Numbered from the stretch's first letter, positions 26,949 to 34,777 are shown. The stretch: DNA of 64,000 nucleotides from DATAVB01 sp040414495 (GCA_040414495.1 JBEDUI010000282.1:14409-78408); one strand, 5' to 3'. Translations and numbers: made by a program. The notes: a model not told the origin generated them from the letters alone.

Positions 26949-27030
26949 CATGGCGCTGATCGGGGCGGCCGTCCTGGTAGCCCGGTCGATTCCCGACATC
27001 AAGCGCTACATCAAGATTCGCGAGATGTGA
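26929..27030 (+). CDS. 33-aa single-helix membrane protein (DUF6893-like)
   Basis: A very short gene overlapping the end of the protease gene in another frame. One hydrophobic helix (ALIGAAVLVARSI) is followed by a basic tail PDIKRYIKIREM. That ending matches a small actinobacterial protein family that I recall as DUF6893. TTG at 26929 has AGGAAG eight bases upstream; GTG at 26920 would give 36 residues. Possibly anchors or stabilises the soluble hydrogenase at the membrane; that is inference. Confidence 0.6.
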   Translation: MLHLIRNMALIGAAVLVARSIPDIKRYIKIREM

Positions 27031-27034
27031 GTAC

Positions 27035-27538
27035 ATGGCGCATTTTTCGATCATTCCCGACCAGTCGCGGCTGACCGCGACCGCGCAGTCGAGCGTGCAT
27101 CCGATTCACGCCCAAGCGACCCAGCTAACCGGGTCGATCGACATTACCCTGGCCGACGGCGCGCTGGATCTGGCCAGCACGCCCGAGGCCACGATCGCGC
27201 TACGGCTGGATGATCTACGAGCTGACAACCAGCTCTACAACACCGAGCTGAAGCGGCGCATCGACGCCAAGCGTTTCCCGACGATCACCGGCACGGTCAC
27301 CGACGTACGGGCCGCGTCCGGGGGTGGCTACATCGTGGGCGGGGACCTCACCATGCACGGCGTCACCGCCCACGTGAACGGTTCGGCCGAGATGCGGATG
27401 GAAGGGCAGGAATTACGGGTGCAGGGCCAGCTTGAGTTGGATATTCGGAATTTCGGCCTCAGTCCACCCCGCATTCTGATGCTCAAGGTCCAGCCCGAGG
27501 TACAGGTCAGCCTCGAGATCGTCGCGCAACCCGGCTGA
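27035..27538 (+). CDS. YceI family lipocalin-like protein
   Basis: 167 residues. YceI beta-barrel signature: the start FSIIPDQSRLTATAQSSVHPIH, middle LKRRIDAKRFPTITGTV, LTMHGVT and a final strand region. Members bind isoprenoids such as polyprenyl quinones. No signal peptide, so cytoplasmic. In a hydrogenase operon it could present menaquinone or a lipid to the enzyme (inference). Start 5 bases after the small membrane protein. Confidence 0.88.
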   Translation: MAHFSIIPDQSRLTATAQSSVHPIHAQATQLTGSIDITLADGALDLASTPEATIALRLDDLRADNQLYNTELKRRIDAKRFPTITGTVTDVRAASGGGYIVGGDLTMHGVTAHVNGSAEMRMEGQELRVQGQLELDIRNFGLSPPRILMLKVQPEVQVSLEIVAQPG

Positions 27539-27642
27539 TCGAAGGATGCGGTCATGCAGAATCTGAGCGCGCGCTTCGTGGCGCTCCGTGGCAGATAGCA
27601 GCGACACGGCGACCGGCGTTCGCGATGATGCCCGAAGTCGAT

Positions 27643-27954
27643 ATGTGCGAAACGATCCTGCGGACGGTCGAAGATCGGGCCGGCGGGAAAAAGGTGAGCG
27701 AGATCCGCCTGCGAATCGGGATGTTGCATGAAGTGTCAGCGGCGTCCCTACGTGCCGCTTTTTCCCTGGTCGCGGCCGGCACGGTGGCCGATTGTGCCCG
27801 ACTTGATGTGGTTCTGGTACCGGCCGAACGTCGATGTCGTCGCTGCGGGCAATTGGCGCCGGACAGTTCGCGGTGCGAATCTTGTGGCTGGGCCGGGATT
27901 GGCATCGACGGCGGCGACGATATTGTGGTGGAATCTATCTCGCTGACACCCTGA
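27643..27954 (+). CDS. Second HypA-like protein with atypical N-terminus
   Basis: 103 residues from ATG 27643 (109 from ATG 27625). The HypA core SEIRLRIGMLHEVSAASLRAAFSLVAAGT and the zinc pair CRRCG and CESCG are present. The usual MHE start is replaced by MCE if 27643 is used, putting Cys at the nickel-ligand position; from 27625 the start is MMPEVD. Neither has a good ribosome site. A 14-codon frame with an AAGGA site (27554-27598) precedes it and may serve translation coupling. Confidence 0.8.
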   Translation: MCETILRTVEDRAGGKKVSEIRLRIGMLHEVSAASLRAAFSLVAAGTVADCARLDVVLVPAERRCRRCGQLAPDSSRCESCGWAGIGIDGGDDIVVESISLTP

Positions 27955-27969
27955 CCAATGAGGTGGGCC

Positions 27970-28242
27970 ATGTGCCTCGGCATTCCGGGTCAAATCGCGG
28001 AAATCGTCCCCGACGTCGACGTAGCGACCGTTGATATCGCCGGGATTCCCCGCGACATCAACCTTGGCCTGCTCGCCGACGAAGGAATCCGGCCCGGTGA
28101 CTGGATCCTGGTCCACATGGGTTTCGCGGTCGAACGCATCGACGAGCACGAAGCGGCCGAGGCACTGGCCGGATTGCAGGCGACCAGCGATGCGTTTACC
28201 GAGGAACTCAGTTCTCGGGCGGCGGCGACCCGGAATCGTTAG
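27970..28242 (+). CDS. hypC: Hydrogenase assembly chaperone HypC
   Basis: 90 residues with the diagnostic N-terminus MCLGIPGQIAEI; Cys2 binds the Fe(CN)2CO unit with HypD. The segment GDWILVHMGFAVERIDEHEA is also typical. ATG at 27970 follows GAGGTG by about 4 bases. Last hydrogenase gene in the operon. hypD, hypE and hypF are not in this window, so they must lie elsewhere. Confidence 0.93.
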   Translation: MCLGIPGQIAEIVPDVDVATVDIAGIPRDINLGLLADEGIRPGDWILVHMGFAVERIDEHEAAEALAGLQATSDAFTEELSSRAAATRNR

Positions 28243-28600
28243 CGGCTCGGGGCTTGGCCCAGTCCCGCGTAGCGACCAGAACTGCGTATCGGTAAAGAAA
28301 ATAGTCCAATTCGGCGCGTGTTTGTTCCAGCGCGCGGACCCAGGATGCCAACGCCGCCACACCCGCCGTGGTGAGTTCGTACGTGCGGCGCAACGGACCG
28401 GCGGTCGACGGTTGCCAACTCGACCGCACCAATTGCTCGTGTTCGAGCTCCCGCAGCGCGCGGTAAACGCTCGCTGACTCCTCTTCACCAAGCCCCAATG
28501 GCGCCAAACGCACCACCAGGTCGTACCCGTGATCAGGCCGCTCCCGTAAAAGAAGCAGCAAACACGGCTTGAGAAACCCCTTCGTACCGGCGTAATGCAT
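28208..28600 (-). CDS. PadR-like winged-helix regulator
   Basis: 130 residues with PadR-type core: FLKPCLLLLLRERPDHGYDLVVRLAPLG and SVYRALRELEHEQLVRSS, followed by a helical tail. ATG at 28600 has GGAGG upstream; the longer frame upstream runs into a repeat array and is not coding. Convergent with and overlapping the 3' end of hypC by 35 bases. A role in hydrogenase control is possible but only by position. Confidence 0.8.
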   Translation of the reverse strand: MHYAGTKGFLKPCLLLLLRERPDHGYDLVVRLAPLGLGEEESASVYRALRELEHEQLVRSSWQPSTAGPLRRTYELTTAGVAALASWVRALEQTRAELDYFLYRYAVLVATRDWAKPRAANDSGSPPPEN

Positions 28601-28781
28601 CGCAGCCCCCCTCCGCCGGGGCGGCCATGGCAAATCGTCGTTGTGTACGAGCATCCTTTCACGTTCGCCCGGAACAAATCTGTCGAAGCGGAGAACTTTC
28701 CCGAATGCGCGCGATGGGCGGCACTGCCCAAAGCGGGCCTTTTTCCCTAACCGGCACAGGTGTCTCCTGAATTTCTCCGAC

Positions 28782-29093
28782 AGACCGATACCTGCAGATT
28801 TCCTGACCCACACCGACCACCAGATTTCGCTAGCCGACACCGACGCCCAGATTCCCCTGCCGACACGGACACCCAGCTTTCCCGGCCGACACGGACGCCC
28901 AGATTCGCTGACGCCACGGACGTCCAGATTTCCCTGGCCCACGCCGACGCCCAGCTTTTCCTGGCCCACGCCGACGCCCAGATTTCTCTGACCGGCACCG
29001 ACCCCCAGATTCCCCTGCCGACACCGACGCCCAGCTTTCCCTGCCGACACGGACGCCCAGCTTTCCCTGCCGACATGGACGCCCAGATTCGCT
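28782..29093. repeat. Degenerate 25-27 bp tandem repeat array
   Basis: About eleven head-to-tail units close to CCGACACGGACGCCCAG plus a short CTTTCCCT or ATTCGCT tail. Unit lengths vary between 25 and 27, so reading frame is not kept and the array is non-coding. It lies upstream of the PadR-like gene. Origin and role unknown. Confidence 0.8.
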
Positions 29094-29159
29094 GACGCAT
29101 ACGGGTGGCTGTCCGGACTTTCGTTGGCGGCGCTGCAAATTCGGCTGGACGCGCCACAG

Positions 29160-29587
29160 TGGCAGCGACGGTGGCGCCTGGGTGGGTTGGCTGCCGCGGG
29201 ACCAACGTTCGTTGCAGCGAGCGTGACGCCAGGGTTGGCGAGACCCGCGAAATCCGCACTGGTGTCACGGTCGCTGCAACGATGGCGCGGAGGTCACTCG
29301 CGCGATCGCCCTGATGTCACGGTCGCTGCACCGACGGCACGGGACCCATCCTCGCGGTCACCCTGATGTCACGGTCGCTGCACCAAAGGCCTGGAGGGCA
29401 TACCCGTCGCGCACTCGTATCACGGTCGCTGCACCCAGACCGCATAAGCAACCCCATCCCACCCAGACGTCACGGTCGCTGCAATGAAGGCGCGGAAATC
29501 ACCCCCGCAGCCGCCATAACGCCACGCTCGCTGCACCAAGTGCGCCCGAGGCACCCGCGCGGCCGCCATAACGTCACGGTCGCGGCA
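29160..29587. repeat. 15-bp element repeated about every 52 bp
   Basis: The core GTCACGGTCGCTGCA occurs at 29264, 29316, 29368, 29419 (first base A), 29469, 29521 (two changes) and 29573 (one change): intervals 52, 52, 51, 50, 52, 52. Two inverted, degenerate copies are at 29213-29227 and about 29160-29175. The 35-37 bases between cores are only loosely similar. The last core is about 75 bases before the TrmB-like gene. Same core recurs at 59284-59521. Confidence 0.85.
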
Positions 29588-29617
29588 ACCAAGGCGCGCG
29601 ACCCCGCCCGGGCAGAT

Positions 29618-29652
29618 TAGTAGTTGTGTTCACTACTACGCCCTGCTAGCGT
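29618..29652 (+). promoter_or_regulatory. Inverted repeat over the TrmB-like gene promoter
   Basis: TAGTAGT and ACTACTA (29618-29638) form a 7-bp inverted repeat with a 7-base spacer. A possible -35 TTGTGT (29624-29629) and -10 TAGCGT (29647-29652) are 17 bp apart, and the -10 ends 8 bases before the GTG start, which fits a leaderless transcript. The inverted repeat covers the -35, consistent with self-repression. Confidence 0.5.
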
Positions 29653-29660
29653 GCCGATAT

Positions 29661-30533
29661 GTGATTGACCGACTGACCGCGCTGGGCTTTTCCACGCAAG
29701 AGGCCCGCGTCTACCTGGCCCTATTGCAACAGCCTTCGGCCACCGGATACGAGGTCGCTAAAAGCGCCGGCCTGCAACGCGCCAACGTCTATCAGGTACT
29801 GTCCTCGCTCTCCGACCGTGGCGTCGTGGAACGAGCGTCGGCCGATTCGCCGGCCCGGTTCATCGCGGTCCCGCCGGCCGAGGTGTTAGGCCGGATAAAA
29901 CGGCTCACGGCGCAACGTGCGGACAGTCTGATCGCCGATCTGGCAACGATATCCGCGCCGCGCGAGCAGGCCGCATTTTTTACTTTGCGCGAGCGCGATG
30001 CGGTGATCGACCGCGCGGCGGCGCTGGTCGGCGAGGCCCGGAATCGGGTCGCGGTCTGCGTCTGGGCCGACGATCTGGCCTGGCTGGCCGGCCCATTGCG
30101 GTCGGCCGCCCGGTCCGGATGTCAGGTCGTCGTCAACGTATTCGGCGATGCCGAAGTGGATTTCGGCGAGGTGTACCGGCACGAGCCTCCGGCGCGAACG
30201 GTCGGCGGTCATTTGCTTACGCTGGCGGTTGATTTCGGCAGCGCACTCATCGCTTCTTTGGACGATCCGGTGGGTGCGGTATTCACCGGTCATCCCGCAC
30301 TGGTCCGTATCGTCGAGAAACTCATTCGCGACGAGACGTATTTGGCCGCGATCTACCAGCAATTCTCCGGCGAATTGGAAACCGCTTTCGGACCGCATCT
30401 GATCAACCTGCGGACCCGATTGTTACCACCGCACGAGGCCAACGAACTCGTATCCATAGTCGGCTTCGGCGCACAGGACGACGACGTCACCCAATTGCTC
30501 TCTGAGCATGACTTCCCGAAGGGACAAGAATGA
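29661..30533 (+). CDS. TrmB family transcriptional regulator
   Basis: 290 residues. N-terminal winged helix of TrmB type (LTALGFSTQEARVYLALLQQPSATGYEVAKSAGLQRANVYQVLSSLSDRGVVE) and a C-terminal phospholipase-D-like ligand domain (about 110-270). GTG start, probably leaderless. Stop overlaps the start of the PurA-like gene (ATGA), so it most likely senses a metabolite of that unusual enzyme. Confidence 0.85.
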   Translation: MIDRLTALGFSTQEARVYLALLQQPSATGYEVAKSAGLQRANVYQVLSSLSDRGVVERASADSPARFIAVPPAEVLGRIKRLTAQRADSLIADLATISAPREQAAFFTLRERDAVIDRAAALVGEARNRVAVCVWADDLAWLAGPLRSAARSGCQVVVNVFGDAEVDFGEVYRHEPPARTVGGHLLTLAVDFGSALIASLDDPVGAVFTGHPALVRIVEKLIRDETYLAAIYQQFSGELETAFGPHLINLRTRLLPPHEANELVSIVGFGAQDDDVTQLLSEHDFPKGQE

Positions 30534-31564
30534 GCGCCATCATTATTGTGGATGCCCTGTGGGGTGATTCGGGTAAGGGCAAGGTCTGCGCCCACCTCGC
30601 CACCAAGCATGACGCGGAATTGGCGGTGCGGGCCGGCGGCGGTACCAATGCCGGCGCGAGCATCACGATCGGCGACGGCGAAACCATCAAGGCACGGCAA
30701 CTGCCGACGGGATGGGTGAATCCGGCGACCCGGGTCGCGGTCGGCTCCGGTGTTGCGGTCGACCCGGAGGTTCTGGCCGGCGAGGTTGAACGATTCGGCC
30801 TGGCCGGCAGGGCTTTCATCGACGGCCGGTGTGCGGTGATCACTCCGGAGCACATCCAGGCCGAGCGGGACGACGCGCATCTGGCCAGCACGGTCGGCTC
30901 GACCTGTTCCGGAAGTGGCCAGGCCCGGGCCGATTTCGTGCTGCGCCGCGCACAACAGGCCCGTGATCTGCCGCAGCTCGCGCCGTATATCACCGATGTC
31001 GCCCGCGAGGTGAATACCGTCGCCGCCACCGCCGGCCAGACGGCAATCATCGAGGGAGCGCAGGGAACGATGCTCTCGCTGTCGTTCAGCAACGACTATC
31101 CATACACGACATTCGGGAATTGCACGGCCGCAGCCGCGATGGATGATGTGGGCCTGAACTGGAAGCTGGCGACCGATGTCGTCATGGTGGTCAAAGCAAT
31201 GCCGACCCGGGTCGGTCAGGGTCCGTTGCCATTCGAAATGCCCGCCGCGGAAGTCGAAGCGCGGGGAATCGCCGAATACGGTGTAGTCACCGGGCGGCCG
31301 CGGCGCAAGGCTGATGGCATTGATTTCGGGCTGCTCGAATACGCCGCGATACTCAACGGCCCGACCCAGATCGCGTTGACATTCTGCGATCACTACGACC
31401 GTGACATGCGGGGTGTTCGGGACAATGCGCGGATCACGCCACGGGTGCGGGCGCTGATGGACCGGGTGGAAACCGCGACCGGAGCACCGGTCACGATGTT
31501 GGATACCGGGCCGCACCTACGGGATCTGCTCGACCTGACGGCCCCGGAAGCGGCGTATTCATAA
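30530..31564 (+). CDS. Divergent adenylosuccinate synthetase homologue
   Basis: 344 residues, much shorter than housekeeping PurA (about 430). The P-loop WGDSGKGK is kept with Asp13, as are GSTCSGSGQARADFVLRR (IMP-phosphate region), EGAQGT (175-180), and STRVG-like PTRVGQGP. But NAGH, whose His is the general acid for GTP-dependent IMP phosphorylation, is NAGA (Ala43), and the GTP-recognition TKxD is TFCD (284-287). So IMP plus aspartate may not be the substrate pair. Not the phage PurZ pattern, in which the P-loop Asp is lost. Confidence 0.8.
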   Translation: MSAIIIVDALWGDSGKGKVCAHLATKHDAELAVRAGGGTNAGASITIGDGETIKARQLPTGWVNPATRVAVGSGVAVDPEVLAGEVERFGLAGRAFIDGRCAVITPEHIQAERDDAHLASTVGSTCSGSGQARADFVLRRAQQARDLPQLAPYITDVAREVNTVAATAGQTAIIEGAQGTMLSLSFSNDYPYTTFGNCTAAAAMDDVGLNWKLATDVVMVVKAMPTRVGQGPLPFEMPAAEVEARGIAEYGVVTGRPRRKADGIDFGLLEYAAILNGPTQIALTFCDHYDRDMRGVRDNARITPRVRALMDRVETATGAPVTMLDTGPHLRDLLDLTAPEAAYS

Positions 31565-31654
31565 TCGATTGCGCCGCGAGCGAAAGCGCTGGCTCACACG
31601 GATGTCCATGGTGGTCAATGAAGTTACCAGCCGACCCAGTGCAAAGAGGTGTCC

Positions 31655-32323
31655 ATGAGCCCGACCGCCGCCTACGACGCCATCGCCGATTGGTACGAGC
31701 GGGAATTCCTGCCCGCAGGGCGGGATGATCCGCTCGGCCTCGATCGCGCGCTGCGCGAACTGCTGGGCCAGGGCGCCGGCACGTGCCTGGAAATCGGCTG
31801 CGGGACCGGTGTCTACGCGGCCACGGTACGAGAGCTGGGTTGGGCCCCGCTCGGCGTCGACCTGTCGGCCGGAATGCTGGGTTATGCCCGCGGCCGCCTG
31901 CCGGTCGCCCGGGCCGACGCCGAACGGTTGCCGGTCGCCTCGAATTCCATTCCGGCCGCGATCGCGATGATGGTGCACACCGACATGCCCGGTTATCCGG
32001 CCGTGCTGCGCGAAGTGAATCGCGTGCTGCGCCCCGGTGGATTGTTCGTGCACGTCGGCGTACATCCCTGTTTCTGCGGCGGTTTCGCCGACCGCGGCGA
32101 CCCGGAAGCAATCGTCATCCGGTCCGGTTACCTCGACAGCAATTGGACCACCGCGTCGTGGACCAACCAGGGCGTGCGGGACAAGGTCGGCGCGACGCAC
32201 CGTCCGTTACCCGAGCTGATGGGGATGTTCCACGAGCTGCACATTGAGCGGCTCGCCGAATACGGCGCGCCGACGCCCATCGTGCTGGCCATCACGGCCA
32301 GAAAACTCAGTGCACCGGCGTGA
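31655..32323 (+). CDS. SAM-dependent methyltransferase (class I)
   Basis: 222 residues. Motif I is LEIGCGTGVYA, motif II GVDLSAGML; the acidic and loop regions follow (ARADAERLPVAS, LRPGGLFVHVGVHP). ATG at 31655 has AGAGG five bases before. It is 90 bases after the PurA-like gene, same strand. It may methylate a product of that pathway. Its end overlaps the prm regulator's end on the other strand by 17 bases. Confidence 0.88.
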   Translation: MSPTAAYDAIADWYEREFLPAGRDDPLGLDRALRELLGQGAGTCLEIGCGTGVYAATVRELGWAPLGVDLSAGMLGYARGRLPVARADAERLPVASNSIPAAIAMMVHTDMPGYPAVLREVNRVLRPGGLFVHVGVHPCFCGGFADRGDPEAIVIRSGYLDSNWTTASWTNQGVRDKVGATHRPLPELMGMFHELHIERLAEYGAPTPIVLAITARKLSAPA

Positions 32324-34097
32324 TGATTCCGTAGTCGTGAATCTTGCGATAAATCGTGGCCCGGGAAATGCCCAGCAGCTGCGCGGCCTTGGCCTTGTTG
32401 CCGTCGGCATCCTCGAGGCTGCGCACGATAATGTCCCGCTCGACCGTCTCGACCCGGTTCAATGGCCGTCGCGACGTGGCGTGGAATTCGGCCGGCAGGT
32501 CAGCCGGCAGAATGGACCCGGTACGGCGGCGCCGCACGATCTGCTTGAGCACCTGGCGCAACCCGGAGACGTTGCCCTGCCAGGTGGAGCGCATCAACAG
32601 ATGCATTGCCGACGGCGAGCAGGACAGGTCGCTGCCATGCGAAAGGTTGCCCAGAATCAGCGGCACCAATTCGTTCAGGTCTTCGATATGCCGGCGTAAT
32701 GGCGGCACCTCGACCGTACCCGGAAAGAATGCCAACAATTCCTCCAGCGCCACGCACACACGTGCACCCTGGGTCTGGGTCGCGACGACCCACGGCGCAT
32801 CCGAGCCGTGCCGGGCCCGGGATTCGCGCAACTGACCGGCCACCCCGCGCGCCGAGGCGCTGGTCAAGGCGTCGATATGCCGGATGACAAAGGCGTCCAC
32901 CGGGTCCTCGACGAGATCACGCCGGACATCGGCCAACCAACCGGTGGCCCCGAGGTTCTTCGCGTCGAGCGTGTGCAGTCGCCCGGCCGGGTTGCGTCGT
33001 TCGTGCACGCCCTTGGCCAACGAGAATTTCCCGACACCAGGTTCGCCGGCCAACACCAGCCAGTCCTTACTCCCGTAGCTGCGATCGACCTCGTAGCTGC
33101 ACCGCGACCACATCGAGGCCGAACCGACCACACCGGGCAGAAACATCGGCAACATCGGCTGCGGGCCGGATTCTGTGTCCTCATTGGACTCCAGCAGCTG
33201 GACGGACAGCACGCCACCGGCGATCTCACCACTACGGTGGCCGGCCACCCGACGGCACTGCGCCCGGACCTTGCCTCCTGTGGACAGTGCGACCACCGAG
33301 GTGGTGCGTTGATTGTCGGCCAACGCATGGGTCGCGTGCGCCAACAGCAACGCCTGGTCGGTCGGGCCCAGCAGCTGGCGGGCCGAATCGTTCATCATGA
33401 CCAGGTCGTCGTTGAAGGCGATCACAATTCCGGTCGTACGCCGACATGCCTGCAGATAAGCCTGAAATAGCACCAACTCACGAATATTGCTGTGGGTAAG
33501 CAATGCCTGCCGGACCTGCTCTGCGGTCGTACGAGCCAACGCCACCAGCAATCCGCCGGCGTCCTTGCGCCAGCAGGTGAGGTCAAGCGCTCCGATCATC
33601 TTGCCGGATATTGGATGCCGGATCGGTACGCCGGCGCAGGCCAGATCCTCCAGGTGCTCGGCATAGTGCTCATGCCCGAAAACATGGGTCGCCTGCCCGT
33701 CCTGCAAAGCGGTACCAATGCCATTTGTCCCGACGAATTGCTCGCCGTAACTGAATCCGGGCACCAGCTCGACGCTTTCCAAGTGCCGGTGCAGGTCGGC
33801 ATCGCCGGTGCGCTGGGTCAGCACCACGCCATCCGGATCGGTGAGGATCATGCTGATCGGCTGTCCCTCTAGCTGATCGCCCAACCGTTCGAGCACAGGC
33901 GCGGCGCCGCGGATCAACGGAGTGTCCAGGTTCTGGTCACCGATATACGGCAGATCGATGTGATCTGCGGGCACCTGGAACTCGCGTGAACGCCACCAGG
34001 AGGCCAGAATGGCCTCACGCACCTGCTGCGGTTCTACGGTCTCGTGGGTGAGGAACTGGACCCGGTTACGGGCCAGCCCCTCGTCATTGATTGCCAT
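32307..34097 (-). CDS. AcoR/MimR-like Fis-family regulator of propane operon
   Basis: About 596 residues. N-terminal GAF sensing region (about 60-230), a second PAS-like region, a central AAA domain with a Walker A-like GEPGVGKFSLAKGVH and a C-terminal Fis-type HTH (GNKAKAAQLLGISRATIYRKIHDYG). The sigma-54 contacting GAFTGA loop is not visible, consistent with actinobacteria having no sigma-54. A homologue (MimR) controls the mycobacterial mim operon. ATG at 34097 fits; TTG at 34202 would add 35 residues. Confidence 0.88.
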   Translation of the reverse strand: MAINDEGLARNRVQFLTHETVEPQQVREAILASWWRSREFQVPADHIDLPYIGDQNLDTPLIRGAAPVLERLGDQLEGQPISMILTDPDGVVLTQRTGDADLHRHLESVELVPGFSYGEQFVGTNGIGTALQDGQATHVFGHEHYAEHLEDLACAGVPIRHPISGKMIGALDLTCWRKDAGGLLVALARTTAEQVRQALLTHSNIRELVLFQAYLQACRRTTGIVIAFNDDLVMMNDSARQLLGPTDQALLLAHATHALADNQRTTSVVALSTGGKVRAQCRRVAGHRSGEIAGGVLSVQLLESNEDTESGPQPMLPMFLPGVVGSASMWSRCSYEVDRSYGSKDWLVLAGEPGVGKFSLAKGVHERRNPAGRLHTLDAKNLGATGWLADVRRDLVEDPVDAFVIRHIDALTSASARGVAGQLRESRARHGSDAPWVVATQTQGARVCVALEELLAFFPGTVEVPPLRRHIEDLNELVPLILGNLSHGSDLSCSPSAMHLLMRSTWQGNVSGLRQVLKQIVRRRRTGSILPADLPAEFHATSRRPLNRVETVERDIIVRSLEDADGNKAKAAQLLGISRATIYRKIHDYGIITPVH

Positions 34098-34230
34098 CGC
34101 GCTACCGGGGAACGCGTTGGTCAGTGATCGAATGGCTTCCTGCGGACGGAATTCGCCGCACGACAAGACCTCCCGCCGCCCTCGTCTCGTGCCGGGTGTC
34201 AAATAGTAGGGCGGTTAGAGTCGGAAACGT

Positions 34231-34245
34231 GTCTCAAATTGAGAC
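34231..34245. promoter_or_regulatory. 15-bp palindrome, probable activator site 1
   Basis: GTCTCAAATTGAGAC, perfect in 7-bp arms around a central A. It lies about 130 bases upstream of the regulator start and 75 bases before the small Met-Pro-rich protein gene. The same consensus returns at 34668-34682. Confidence 0.7.
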
Positions 34246-34319
34246 TTGCCGGTCGCGGTGTCGACGGTGTCATGGGGTACGGGGAATTCGCAGAGCAGAT
34301 CCGGCAGGGAGGTGCTCGG

Positions 34320-34652
34320 ATGCCCCAACCACAAATGCCCGAACCAGGAATGCCCCGATCAGGAATGCCGCAGCAGGGAATGCCCCAGCAGGGAATGTCG
34401 CGGCGAGAGCCGCCGCAAGGATCGTCAGGAGAGACGTACAACCCCTGGACGCTCGTCAACGTGGCTTTCAACCACCTGGTTGACGAAGGGCTACATCCCA
34501 TCCTCGGCGAGACCGGTCACCCTGGTGACGCGGCCGAGGCTCTACTGCGCGCCTTCGGTATCACCCCCACGCTGCAAGGGGATGCGCGCATGCAACAGAA
34601 CATCCACGACGAGCTGGCCACGCTGCGCGCCAGGATGCTCGACGAGCCCTGA
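34320..34652 (+). CDS. Small protein with GMPQQ-type repeats, prm locus
   Basis: 110 residues from ATG 34320, which has GGGAGG seven bases upstream; an in-frame ATG at 34272 would lengthen it. The first 35 residues are built from Met-Pro-Gln/Gly repeats (PGMPRSGMPQQGMPQQGM). The last 65 residues are a folded-looking helical domain (NPWTLVNVAFNHLVDEGLHP). No family recognised. Sits between the regulator and prmA, flanked by both palindromes, so it is likely part of the propane system. Confidence 0.6.
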   Translation: MPQPQMPEPGMPRSGMPQQGMPQQGMSRREPPQGSSGETYNPWTLVNVAFNHLVDEGLHPILGETGHPGDAAEALLRAFGITPTLQGDARMQQNIHDELATLRARMLDEP

Positions 34653-34667
34653 TCCGCTGGTCACCCT

Positions 34668-34682
34668 GTCTCATATTGAGAC
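34668..34682 (+). promoter_or_regulatory. 15-bp palindrome, probable activator site 2
   Basis: GTCTCATATTGAGAC, 6-bp arms around TAT, 109 bases upstream of prmA. Shared consensus with site 1: GTCTCA N WT TGAGAC. Distance from the start codon suits a distal activator site. Confidence 0.75.
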
Positions 34683-34755
34683 CCACAGGCGGTGGGTTTG
34701 CGCTTGTAATCAAGAACACACGCGTGCCCACCTAGACCGGTGCTCGCCAACAAGG

Positions 34756-34777
34756 CTGTCGCTGCACAAAGCGACAG
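34756..34777 (+). promoter_or_regulatory. Stem-loop next to the prmA ribosome site
   Basis: CTGTCGCT and AGCGACAG form a perfect 8-bp stem around GCACAA, immediately followed by the AAGGAG ribosome site at about 34779. It may stabilise the prmA leader or modulate translation. Confidence 0.5.

Noticed and set aside
28601..29050. Longer start for the PadR-like gene
   Set aside because: The extension is translated repeat DNA; ATG 28600 has a good ribosome site and matches the family start.
28760..29095. Protein-coding repeat ORFs on both strands of the 25-27 bp array
   Set aside because: Unit length is not a multiple of three, so the frame shifts between units; no ribosome site.
29264..29587. 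CRISPR array
   Set aside because: Regular spacing, but the repeat is only 15 bp, spacers are partly similar to each other, copies are degenerate and no cas genes are seen.
30530..31564. Phage-type PurZ (2-aminoadenine pathway)
   Set aside because: The P-loop Asp that PurZ replaces is retained here, and no phage genes are nearby.
32307..34202. Sigma-54 dependent regulation of prm
   Set aside because: No GAFTGA loop seen and no GG-N10-GC promoter recognised; actinobacteria lack RpoN.
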